Positions 16,776 to 24,731 of a stretch of 64,000 nt of DNA are shown here, one piece after another. Position numbers and translations under genes: made by a program. The stretch's first letter is position 1; every line of letters starts with the position of its first letter. Source of the stretch: Nocardioides luteus (GTDB lineage: Bacteria > Actinomycetota > Actinomycetes > Propionibacteriales > Nocardioidaceae); NCBI RefSeq assembly GCF_014648595.1, contig NZ_BMRK01000002.1, positions 339,736 through 403,735 of the forward strand, read 5' to 3'. The notes beneath the pieces are model-generated. The model did not search any database. It was given only the letters and a program-made list of their open reading frames with translations, and had not been told where the DNA came from.

Positions 16776-19565
16776 GTGAGCGACCCATCTGGCGGCCTTC
16801 CTCCAAGGCCACGCCCTCGCAGCGCCAGTCCGCGTAGACCCGATCTCGCCGGACAGCCAGGACGACCCCAGGGCGCGCCGCGCCCGCCGCGGGGTGGTCC
16901 GGCAGGCCGTCCGCCGGCACCGCGCCGCCCGCAGGGCGGGCCGCAGGGCGGACGCCAGGGTGGACCGCAGGGTGGGCCGCAGGGTCAGCCTCCGCGGCGT
17001 CCTCAGCCGCGTGGCGAGCAGCGCCCGATGCCTCCCGGTGGCCCTCGTCCCGGTCAGCGCCCGCCCTACCCGGGTGGCCCGCGCCGTCCAGGTGAGCCCC
17101 CGGTCGACCGGCTCGGTCAGCGTCCCGCTCGTCGTGGTGGCAACGGCGGCGGCAGGGGCGGCGACCCCATGGCCGCCTTCGGCACGGATGACGACGGCCC
17201 GCTGGACAAGAAGGCTCTGGCGATCCGCATCGGCAAGATCGCGGCGATCTTCGCGCTGGTGATGGCGCTGATCGGCAGCGCCGCGGTGATCATCTCCTAC
17301 AACGCGATCTCGATCCCCAGCGCCAACGAGGCCTTCCAGGCCGAGTCGAGCTTCGTCTACTACGCCGGCGGCAAGAAGGAGGTCGGCCGGTTCCAGGCGG
17401 GTGACCAGAACCGTGACGCGCTGAGCCAGGAGGAGATGCCCGCGCTCATCAAGGACGCTGCCGTCGCCGCCGAGGACCGCAGTTTCTACGAGAACAACGG
17501 CATCGACCTCAAGGGCATCGCGCGCACCCTCTTCACCAACGCCACCACGGGCAGCCAGGGCGGTGCCTCGACGATCACCCAGCAGTACGTCAAGAACCTC
17601 TACCTGAGCCAGGAGCGCACCTATTCGCGCAAGGTGAAGGAAGCGGTCATCTCGCTGAAGATCAGCCGGCAGCAGTCGAAGGACAAGATCCTGACCGGCT
17701 ATCTCAACACCGTCTACTTCGGCCGCGGCGCCTACGGCGTCCAGGCCGCTGCGAAGACCTACTTCCGCAAGCCGGCCGAGAAGCTCGACATCAAGGAGGC
17801 CGCGGCACTCACCGCGATCCTCAACAACCCCAACGGCTTCGACCCGGAGAAGGCCGGCGCCGACTCGGGCGGCACCGAGCTCCTGGGGCGCTACCAGTAC
17901 GTCCTCAACGGCATGGCCAAGCTCAAGGCGCAGGGCAAGGCGCTCAGCGACTACGACGAGGCCACGATCGCCAAGGCGAAGGAGGCGCTGCCGAAGTTCC
18001 CCAAGCCGAAGGCCGCGAGTCGTCTCGGCGGCCAGAAGGGCCACGCTCTCACCCTGGTGAAGAACGAGCTGAAGTCGCTCAAGAACGAGAACGGCGAGCC
18101 GCTCTTCACCGAGGAGGAGATCGACAGCAAGGGGCTGAAGGTCACCACCACGCTCAGCGCGAAGGCGATGAAGACCGCGGAGAATGCGGTCAGGGACGTA
18201 CGTCCGAAGGACAAGAAGGCGGTCAGCGCCAAGCATCCCGAGGACGAGCTCCACGTGGGCGCCGCGACGGTCGACGTGAAGACCGGTGCGCTCAAGGGCT
18301 TCTACGGCGGCCAGGACTACCTCGAGTCCCAGATCAACTGGGCGGCCTCGGGCGGGATGGCCGGTTCGACGATGAAGCCGTTCACCCTCGCCGCCGCGCT
18401 CGAGGCGGGCTACTCGCTGAAGGACACCTGGACCGGTGAGGGTGGTCTGGAGATCCCCGGCACCGACCGGGTGGTCCGCAACTCCGGCCAGACCGATGCC
18501 GACCCGACCGGTCACGGCTATGGCGAGCACATCACCGGCATCAAGGCGATGGAGGAGTCGGTCAACACCTCCTTCGTCGAGATGTCGACCGCACTGCCCA
18601 ACGGCAGCGAGGACGTCTACGACATGGCCGTGAAGGCCGGCCTACCCCCGGACGAGCAGCACGCCGAGGAAGCCCCTGCCGACTACCGTTCGATCCCGGC
18701 CTACTCCACCGACTTCGACCCGAAGAACTACCTGCTCACCCTGGGCCGCCAGGCGATCAGCCCGATCAACATGGCCAACGCCTATGCGACCATCGCCAAC
18801 GGCGGCGTACGCAACACCGTCCACATCGTCTCCAAGGTGGTCGACGCCAAGGGCGAGGTCGTCTACGAGTGGAACCAGCGCGACAACGAGGAGCGGGCGA
18901 TGTCCGAGGACGCTGCCGACGACACCTCGTACGCCCTGCAGCAGGTCGTGAAGAACGGCACCGGGCGCACGGCCGGCGTGATCAACCAGCCGGCGGCCGG
19001 CAAGACCGGCACCGCGACCAACGCCGACGACGACGTCTCCTCCGCGTGGTTCGCGGGTTACACGCCCCAGCTCTCCACGGCCGTCATGTACGTCCGCGGC
19101 AAGGGATCCGGCAAGCTCGACGGCTGGTTGGACTCCTACTTCGGTGCGGGCTACCCCGCCGAGACCTGGGCCAAGATCATGGGCACGCTGACCGACGACC
19201 TCGAGCTCGAGGAGTTCCCGGAGCCCGCCTGGATGGACGGCGAGGCGCCGGAGGACGGTCACGAGCCGTCGCTGACCCAGAAGCCCGATCCGACCCCGTC
19301 GGAGGACTGCTCCAAGAAGGACGAGCGCAAGGGTCTCTGCATCCCGATCGAGGAGCCGGAGGAGACCGAGAGCCCGAGCGGCGACTCCTCCGCGTCGCCG
19401 GGCGAGCCCGGCGAGGGCACGACGCCCGACGAGCCGGAGTCGACCGACCCCGTTCCCACGGAGACCGCCTGCGACTGGTTCGGCGACTGTGAGACCACCC
19501 CGCCGGGCGACGGCAACAACGGCGGCGGCAACGACCCAGCCACCGAAGAGGGCGCTACTCGGTGA
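16776..19565 (+). CDS. ponA: Class A penicillin-binding protein (bifunctional transglycosylase/transpeptidase)
   Basis: Polymerises lipid II and crosslinks peptidoglycan. About 150 residues of Pro/Gly/Arg-rich cytoplasmic tail precede a membrane anchor (about 151-176). The GT51 domain shows the catalytic AVAAEDRSFYE near residue 230. The transpeptidase domain has STMK (nucleophile near S530), SVN near 594 and KTGT near 743. The C-terminal tail is Pro/Ser/Glu-rich. I prefer the GTG at 16776 (VSDPSGGLPPRP), with AGGAG 13 nt upstream; an earlier GTG at 16743 is possible. It overlaps the next gene by 4 nt. Orthologue of mycobacterial ponA1 by position. Confidence 0.93.
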   Translation: MSDPSGGLPPRPRPRSASPRRPDLAGQPGRPQGAPRPPRGGPAGRPPAPRRPQGGPQGGRQGGPQGGPQGQPPRRPQPRGEQRPMPPGGPRPGQRPPYPGGPRRPGEPPVDRLGQRPARRGGNGGGRGGDPMAAFGTDDDGPLDKKALAIRIGKIAAIFALVMALIGSAAVIISYNAISIPSANEAFQAESSFVYYAGGKKEVGRFQAGDQNRDALSQEEMPALIKDAAVAAEDRSFYENNGIDLKGIARTLFTNATTGSQGGASTITQQYVKNLYLSQERTYSRKVKEAVISLKISRQQSKDKILTGYLNTVYFGRGAYGVQAAAKTYFRKPAEKLDIKEAAALTAILNNPNGFDPEKAGADSGGTELLGRYQYVLNGMAKLKAQGKALSDYDEATIAKAKEALPKFPKPKAASRLGGQKGHALTLVKNELKSLKNENGEPLFTEEEIDSKGLKVTTTLSAKAMKTAENAVRDVRPKDKKAVSAKHPEDELHVGAATVDVKTGALKGFYGGQDYLESQINWAASGGMAGSTMKPFTLAAALEAGYSLKDTWTGEGGLEIPGTDRVVRNSGQTDADPTGHGYGEHITGIKAMEESVNTSFVEMSTALPNGSEDVYDMAVKAGLPPDEQHAEEAPADYRSIPAYSTDFDPKNYLLTLGRQAISPINMANAYATIANGGVRNTVHIVSKVVDAKGEVVYEWNQRDNEERAMSEDAADDTSYALQQVVKNGTGRTAGVINQPAAGKTGTATNADDDVSSAWFAGYTPQLSTAVMYVRGKGSGKLDGWLDSYFGAGYPAETWAKIMGTLTDDLELEEFPEPAWMDGEAPEDGHEPSLTQKPDPTPSEDCSKKDERKGLCIPIEEPEETESPSGDSSASPGEPGEGTTPDEPESTDPVPTETACDWFGDCETTPPGDGNNGGGNDPATEEGATR

Positions 19566-21001
19566 CAGACGGTCCAGTGACCGCCCCGGCGGTGGAGGAT
19601 CCGGTCGTCCGGACGGCCTCCACCGCCGTGGGCGGTCCTCTCGGGGGACACGCACACGGCCGACGGCGCTGGTTCAGCGCGGTCGGCCTGCTGCTGCTCC
19701 TGACCTCGCTCACGTTCGCGGTCGGGATGGTCACCAAGCAGGGCTGCTACAACGCGACGTGGACCAACGGCGAGTCCAGGTACACCCAGTTCTGCTACTC
19801 CGACCTGCCCTATCTCTACATCGACCGCGGCCTGGCCGAGCACGAGTGGCCCTACTCCTCCGATCCCGAGGTACGGGCGCGTTACCAGCAGGTGATGGAG
19901 TATCCGGTCGGCATCTCCTACTACGCCTGGGCGACCTCGTACGTCACAGACTGGCTGACCGACAGTCCGCACGAGGACGACCGCCATCTCGAGGAGGTCT
20001 CGAGCTTCTGGGGCCTGCCCGGCATGCACCACGAGATCCGGGTCTTCATCATCGTCAACGTCATCGGCTTCGCGGTCGCGGCGCTGCTCTCGGTCTGGTT
20101 CCTGGCACGTACGCACCGCCGACGGCCCTGGGACGCCGCCGCGTTCGCGCTCGCCCCGGTGCTCGCCGCGACCGGCATCATCAATTGGGACATGCTGGCG
20201 GTGGTCTTCGTGGCCGGTGCGCTGTGGGCGTGGTCGCGCGACCGGCCGCTGCTGACCGGCATCCTCATCGGGCTCGGCTGCGCGACCAAGCTCTATCCGC
20301 TCTTCCTGCTCGGCGGGCTGGTGGTGATCTGCCTCCGCCACCGCCGCTACTACGACCTGGCGGTCGCGAGCCTGGCCACGGTCCTGGCCTGGGTGCTGAC
20401 GAACCTGCCTGCGATGGCGACCGGTCTGGAGCAGTGGAAGGTCTTCTGGAGCTTCAACTCCGAGCGCGGCCCCGACCTCGGGTCGCTGTGGCTCGTGGCG
20501 CAGCAGGCCGGCGACATGGCCATCTCCGCCCAGACGGTCAACCTCGTCTCCTGGGCCTTCTTCATCGCCTGGTGCAGCGGTGTGCTCATCATCGGGCTGA
20601 CCGCCCGCGAGACCCCACGGTTGGCCCAGCTCGGCTTCCTGATCGTCGCCGGGTTCCTGCTGGTCAACAAGGTCTACTCACCGCAGTACGTCCTGTGGCT
20701 GCTGCCGCTCGCCGTGCTCGCCGTGCCGCGCTGGCGCGACCAGCTCATCTGGCAGGCCGGTGAGCTCTTCTACTTCGTCGCGGTCTGGTGGTATCTCGCG
20801 GACGTGCTGGCCGGCAGCGGCGGCGACCAGCCGGCGTACTGGTTCGCGATCCTGCTCCGCGTCGGCGTCGAGATCTACCTGATCGCCGTCGTCGTCCGAG
20901 AGATCTACGAGCCGTGGCGCGACCCGGTGCGGTGGACCGAGGCGAGCCTGGAGGCAGTGAGCCGCAGGGACCTGCAACCCCACGAGATGTCCGAGTCCTG
21001 A
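19562..21001 (+). CDS. GT87-type (DUF2029) membrane glycosyltransferase
   Basis: A 479-aa polytopic protein with about ten hydrophobic helices and the DUF2029/GT87 pattern of polyprenyl-phosphate-mannose-dependent mannosyltransferases. Conserved features include a first extracytoplasmic loop rich in Asp/Tyr (YNATWTNGESRYTQFCYSD), KLYPLFLLGGL in the middle, and NKVYSPQYVLWLLPLA near the C-terminal third. Its GTG overlaps the ponA stop (GTGA), so the two are translationally coupled. The same pair is adjacent in Mycobacterium. The acceptor glycan is unknown; a cell-wall polymer is likely from context. Confidence 0.75.
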   Translation: MTDGPVTAPAVEDPVVRTASTAVGGPLGGHAHGRRRWFSAVGLLLLLTSLTFAVGMVTKQGCYNATWTNGESRYTQFCYSDLPYLYIDRGLAEHEWPYSSDPEVRARYQQVMEYPVGISYYAWATSYVTDWLTDSPHEDDRHLEEVSSFWGLPGMHHEIRVFIIVNVIGFAVAALLSVWFLARTHRRRPWDAAAFALAPVLAATGIINWDMLAVVFVAGALWAWSRDRPLLTGILIGLGCATKLYPLFLLGGLVVICLRHRRYYDLAVASLATVLAWVLTNLPAMATGLEQWKVFWSFNSERGPDLGSLWLVAQQAGDMAISAQTVNLVSWAFFIAWCSGVLIIGLTARETPRLAQLGFLIVAGFLLVNKVYSPQYVLWLLPLAVLAVPRWRDQLIWQAGELFYFVAVWWYLADVLAGSGGDQPAYWFAILLRVGVEIYLIAVVVREIYEPWRDPVRWTEASLEAVSRRDLQPHEMSES

Positions 21002-21015
21002 GACAGATCGGCGGC

Positions 21016-21093
21016 CTTGACGGGCACTTTGTGGACTTGATGGGTGTTTCAGTGCCCGTCAAGTCCAGGGATACCCGGTCGACCGGGTATCCC
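21016..21093. terminator. Two stacked hairpins between convergent genes
   Basis: CTTGACGGGCACT (21016-21028) pairs perfectly with AGTGCCCGTCAAG (21051-21063) across a 22-nt loop. Directly after it lies a perfect 26-nt palindrome (21068-21093, half-site GGGATACCCGGTC). TGGACTTGA (21032-21040) can instead pair with TCAAGTCCA (21059-21067). The position between two convergent genes points to bidirectional termination. Confidence 0.65.
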
Positions 21094-21108
21094 TAGCCCC
21101 GGAAAACC

Positions 21109-22161
21109 TCAGGCATCGAGCACGATCTCGTCGAACGAGGTCGCTGTGTAGCGCACCCGCACGTCGAGCTCCTCGCCGACCTCGGGCACCCGCGCGCCGG
21201 AGGGAAGGGTGAGCATCGACTCCTGCATGTGCGGCGGCTCGGCGAACCAGAGCGCCTTGCCGTCGAGCGTGTAGGGCGAGCGGGACTGGCCCATCGCGTC
21301 GAGGCCGCCCCGGGCGACCGCGATGGCGCGCGAGCGCAGGTGGGTGTCACCGAGCGGCGCCTCGAGGCCGATCCCGTGGGCGGTGCCGCCGGAGGCGACC
21401 ACCAGATGACCGGCCCGCAGCGCGGTGCGGCCGCGGTAGCCGTAGGAGTATCCGCGCTCGAGCGGGTGCACGTCCTCGACGGTGGCGGTCACGGTGAGCG
21501 CGCCGCGGTCGCCGAGCCACAGGCCGGTGCCGATGCGGGGGCGGAAGATGATGTCGCCGTAGGAGGCGCGCAGCTGGGCCAGCTCGTTGGGGCTCAGGTG
21601 GGAGACCCACACCGTCGTCGCCTCGGCGCCGACCACGGCGTCCATCTGGGCGCGCACCTCGGCCAACGAGCCGCCGTCCAGACCGAAGTGCATGGTCACA
21701 CCCTCGAAGCGGGCGTGCTCGTGGGCGATCGCTGCAGCCGGCCACAGGTCGCTCGGCGTCATCCCGTGGCGACGCATCGAGGTGACCAGCTCGAGGATGA
21801 CCCGAGCGTTCGGCTGCCGCTCGAGGAGCAGCGGCAGGTCCTCGGGACGGCTGATCGTGTGGATCACCCGGTCGGCGATCTCGGGGTTGAGCTCGGGTGA
21901 GTAGGGCCGCCACGGGGTGAGGACGTAGATCGAGCCGCTGAAGCGGGTCGCGACCTCCCACACCTCGTTGTAGGTGCCGACCGCGAGCGTGTCGACGCCG
22001 GTGTCGAGGCCGGCGAGCCACTCGGTCTGGTGGGCGAGCTTGCGCAGGGTGAAGCCGTAGCCGTTGCCCTTGGCGACCGGGACCAGCCCAGGGGTGGCCT
22101 CGGCGAAGGTCTGGACGTGCTTTCGCCAGCGGTCGGCGTCGACGGTCAGTTTCAACGACAT
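21109..22161 (-). CDS. Alanine racemase-like PLP-barrel protein
   Basis: A 350-aa protein with the N-terminal fold-type III PLP barrel of alanine racemases. PVAKGNGYGF places the PLP lysine at K31, followed by a racemase-like order of strands (VTMHFGLDGGS, RPRIGTGLWLG). The C-terminal catalytic domain is shorter and atypical compared with canonical Alr, so racemase activity is not assured. It follows femX on the same strand by only 7 bp, and the same pair occurs near rpsF in Streptomyces, suggesting a joint role in peptidoglycan bridge formation. D-amino-acid supply is the simplest guess. Confidence 0.65.
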   Translation of the reverse strand: MSLKLTVDADRWRKHVQTFAEATPGLVPVAKGNGYGFTLRKLAHQTEWLAGLDTGVDTLAVGTYNEVWEVATRFSGSIYVLTPWRPYSPELNPEIADRVIHTISRPEDLPLLLERQPNARVILELVTSMRRHGMTPSDLWPAAAIAHEHARFEGVTMHFGLDGGSLAEVRAQMDAVVGAEATTVWVSHLSPNELAQLRASYGDIIFRPRIGTGLWLGDRGALTVTATVEDVHPLERGYSYGYRGRTALRAGHLVVASGGTAHGIGLEAPLGDTHLRSRAIAVARGGLDAMGQSRSPYTLDGKALWFAEPPHMQESMLTLPSGARVPEVGEELDVRVRYTATSFDEIVLDA

Positions 22162-22168
22162 ACGGAGA

Positions 22169-23332
22169 TCAGCGCCTCTTCATGTAGAGATCGAAGGCCG
22201 TGTAGATCGGCTTGTTCAGCGGCAGGTCCCACTCGCCGGCGTACTCCACCGCCTGGCCTCCGGTGCCGACCTTGAACTGGATCAGCCCCACGTGGGAGTC
22301 GTCGGTGGAGAGCGTCGGCGTGATGCCGCGCAGGTCGTAGGTGGTCGCCCCGGCGGCCATGGCGTCCTGGATCATCGCCCACTGGAGGGCGTTGGAGCCG
22401 CGTACCTCTCGCTTCTCGGTCGAGGAGGCCCCGTAGGAGTACCAGGCGTACTGGCCGACGCGGACCATGATCGTGGCCGCGACCACGTCGCCCTCGTGGC
22501 GGGCGATGAAGAGCTTGATGCGGTCGGGGTCCTCGGCCGACATCGCCGCGAACATCGTCTTGAAGTAGTCACGGCGGCGCGGGGTGAAGTGGTCGCGCTC
22601 GGCGGTGTGGACGTAGAGATCGTGGAAGGCGCTCAGGTCGGAGTCGAACTCACCGCCGGCCGGCTTGGTCGGGGTCGCGACCGAGACCTCGACACCCATC
22701 TTCGCCGACTTCTTGATGTTGCGGCGCCAGAGCTGGTTCATCCCCTTGAGGACCTCGTCCTCGGTCTTCGGGGTGCCGTCGCCGTGCGCCAGCGGGATGA
22801 CGAAGTTGTACTGCGGCTGGCCGGCGCCGAAACCGTCCTCCGGGCTCTGCAGCTTCCAGCCGGCCGCCCGCAGCTGGCTGACCACGCGGGCGCCGGTGGA
22901 GTCGCGGTGGGTCGGTGTCAGCTGGTTGAGTCGCTGCACGGTGTCGTCGGCGATGCCGTCCTTGACCTGCGCCGCGCTCCAGGTCGCGGTCGTGACCGGC
23001 GGCCCGATGCGGATGCCGAAGGCGTGGTTCTTCTTCAGGTACGTCGCCAGCGGCTCGAGCCACGGGGCGAGCTCGCCCGACCAGTCGATGCTCGGACCCT
23101 CGGGCAGGTAGGCGAGCGTGAAGCGCTCCAGCTTCGGCACCGGCCGGTGCAGCACCAGCGCGGCGCCGACGAGGGCTCCGCCCTGGTCGCTGTCGAACCA
23201 GCCGACCGACTCCGAGCGCCACTCGGTCTTGACCCGAGCCCACGAAGGGGTCTGGAGGAAGCTCACGCTGGGCTGCTTCTCGATGAAGGCGAGATGCTCC
23301 GCAGCGGTGATGGGGCGCACGGTGAGACTCAC
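22169..23332 (-). CDS. femX: FemX/FemAB-family peptidoglycan bridge aminoacyltransferase
   Basis: A 387-aa member of the Fem family, which transfers an amino acid from aminoacyl-tRNA onto lipid II. Twin GNAT-like domains are visible: the first from SFLQTPSWARVKTEW, the second with TAERDHFTPRRRDYFKTMF and YSYGASSTEKREVRGSNALQW. The C-terminus has the conserved GxxxFKxGFGG-like QFKVGTGG. I start at the GTG of VSLTVRPIT, because actinobacterial relatives begin there; an in-frame start 45 nt upstream is possible. The next gene downstream is the Alr-like protein. In Streptomyces FemX adds the first bridge glycine. Confidence 0.85.
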   Translation of the reverse strand: MSLTVRPITAAEHLAFIEKQPSVSFLQTPSWARVKTEWRSESVGWFDSDQGGALVGAALVLHRPVPKLERFTLAYLPEGPSIDWSGELAPWLEPLATYLKKNHAFGIRIGPPVTTATWSAAQVKDGIADDTVQRLNQLTPTHRDSTGARVVSQLRAAGWKLQSPEDGFGAGQPQYNFVIPLAHGDGTPKTEDEVLKGMNQLWRRNIKKSAKMGVEVSVATPTKPAGGEFDSDLSAFHDLYVHTAERDHFTPRRRDYFKTMFAAMSAEDPDRIKLFIARHEGDVVAATIMVRVGQYAWYSYGASSTEKREVRGSNALQWAMIQDAMAAGATTYDLRGITPTLSTDDSHVGLIQFKVGTGGQAVEYAGEWDLPLNKPIYTAFDLYMKRR

Positions 23333-23591
23333 CCGCAGAAGGCTACCCGCTGCTGGTGTGCGAGCTTTCGAGACCACCCGCGCAGTGGGTCTCCTGTGGA
23401 TGCACGGCGGTTTTCGAGTGAGTCTGTTGCCTGGAACCGCTATTCTCAGCGGCCAGATGTATCACGGCTGAGACGTGGGTCTCCTTGTAGCCGTGACAGC
23501 AACCATGACCACCACGATGACGCGTCCGCGTGTCATCGGGCCCCCCTCCGGCTCGGCGCCGAACCGGAGGTCGCCGGTCGAGGAGGGGACT

Positions 23592-24206
23592 GTGACACGG
23601 GTACGACGCGGGATCGGTCATGCCGACGCACCTGCGACCGTGTGGTCCCAGGCCCGGGCCGACTTCGACCGCTGGCTCGGCGGCGACTCCACCGCCCTCG
23701 ACGACCTCGTCGCCACGATGACCCCGGTCCTGTGGCAGATCGCCCGCTCCTACCGGCTCACCCAGGAGCAGGCCGAGGACGTCGTCCAGAACACCTGGCT
23801 CACCTTCGTCCGCAAGCACTCCTCGATCCTCGACACCACGGCCGTCGGCGCCTGGCTCACCCTCACCACGCGCCGCGAGGCATGGCGGGTGGCTCGGCGG
23901 TCCGGTCGTGACGTACCTGTGGACGACGAGGCGCTCGAGTCCCGTGCCCCCACCCAGCGCTCGGCGGAGTCGGAGGTCGTCGAGGGCGACCGCAACTCCC
24001 GCATCTGGACGGCCGTGGAGAGCCTGCCGGAGCGATGTCGCCGGTTGCTGCGCGTGGTCGCCTTCTCCGCCCGGCCGGACTACGCCGGCCTCGCCGAGGA
24101 GCTCAACATGCCCATCGGCAGCATCGGCCCCACCCGCGGCCGCTGTCTCGGGAAGCTGCGGGACGCGCTGCGCGGCGAAGCGCAGTGGGACGAGGGGGTG
24201 TCGTGA
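23592..24206 (+). CDS. ECF-type sigma factor
   Basis: A 204-aa sigma-70 family protein with region 2 (ALDDLVATMTPVLWQIARSY, then EQAEDVVQNTWLTFVRK) and region 4 (ERCRRLLRVVAFSARPDYAG with helix-turn-helix LAEELNMPIGSIGPTRGRCL). Region 4 keeps the GSIGPTRGRCL signature typical of actinobacterial ECF factors. The GTG at 23592-23594 is chosen because GAGGAGGGG lies right before it. The stop overlaps the next start by one base (TGATG). It heads an operon with a small beta-rich protein, a subtilisin and a TPR-CHAT protein, so it probably answers to that protease system, either as regulator or output. No classical zinc-type anti-sigma factor is adjacent. Confidence 0.85.
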   Translation: MTRVRRGIGHADAPATVWSQARADFDRWLGGDSTALDDLVATMTPVLWQIARSYRLTQEQAEDVVQNTWLTFVRKHSSILDTTAVGAWLTLTTRREAWRVARRSGRDVPVDDEALESRAPTQRSAESEVVEGDRNSRIWTAVESLPERCRRLLRVVAFSARPDYAGLAEELNMPIGSIGPTRGRCLGKLRDALRGEAQWDEGVS

Positions 24207-24718
24207 TGGGTCGCTCGGAAGAGCCCTCGCGCGAGGAGCTGTTGGGCCTGGTCAGACAGGCGTACGTCGCGGGCGACCCCGTCCCCGGCGGCCTGATCTC
24301 CCGGATGCAGGCGGCTGCTGCCGGCGCCGCCGAGGAGTCCGGTCTCGGCCTCGACCTCGAGCTGATGCTGCTGGTCGAGTCGTCCTCGGGCACCGAGGTC
24401 TCCGGCGTCCGCTCCGCCGCCCCCGCCTCGGCCCGTTCCGCCTACACCCTGCGCTTCGCACAGTCCGGCGTCGACGTGCTCGTCCGCGTCGCCTCCGACT
24501 CCGACACGACCGCCCGCCTCGACGGCTGGGTCGTCCCGGGAGCACCCATGACCGTCCGCGCGATCCGCGGCGACGACGTGCGTACGCCCATCGTCGCCGT
24601 CACCCTCGGCTCCTCCGGCCGCTTCGAGCTCACCTCGTTGCCCGCCGGCCTCATCCGGCTCCGCTTCGAGCCCGCCGACGGCGCCTCTGCCTTCCTGACC
24701 CCCACGTTCGAGATCTGA
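24206..24718 (+). CDS. Small protein of sigma/CHAT operon, carboxypeptidase-regulatory-like fold
   Basis: A 170-aa protein without signal peptide or membrane helix. The N-terminal third is helical (SREELLGLVRQAYVAGDPVPGGLISRM). The rest looks like successive beta-strands: AYTLRFAQSGVDVLVRVA, RLDGWVVPGAPMTVRAI, and SSGRFELTSLPAGLIRLRFEP, the last resembling a carboxypeptidase-D regulatory-like or transthyretin-like sandwich. It is translationally coupled to the ECF sigma gene by TGATG overlap, with GAGGGGG upstream. A partner or inhibitor role for the sigma factor is plausible from context only. I do not recognise a characterised homologue. Confidence 0.6.
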   Translation: MGRSEEPSREELLGLVRQAYVAGDPVPGGLISRMQAAAAGAAEESGLGLDLELMLLVESSSGTEVSGVRSAAPASARSAYTLRFAQSGVDVLVRVASDSDTTARLDGWVVPGAPMTVRAIRGDDVRTPIVAVTLGSSGRFELTSLPAGLIRLRFEPADGASAFLTPTFEI

Positions 24719-24731
24719 TCCAGGAGTAATA

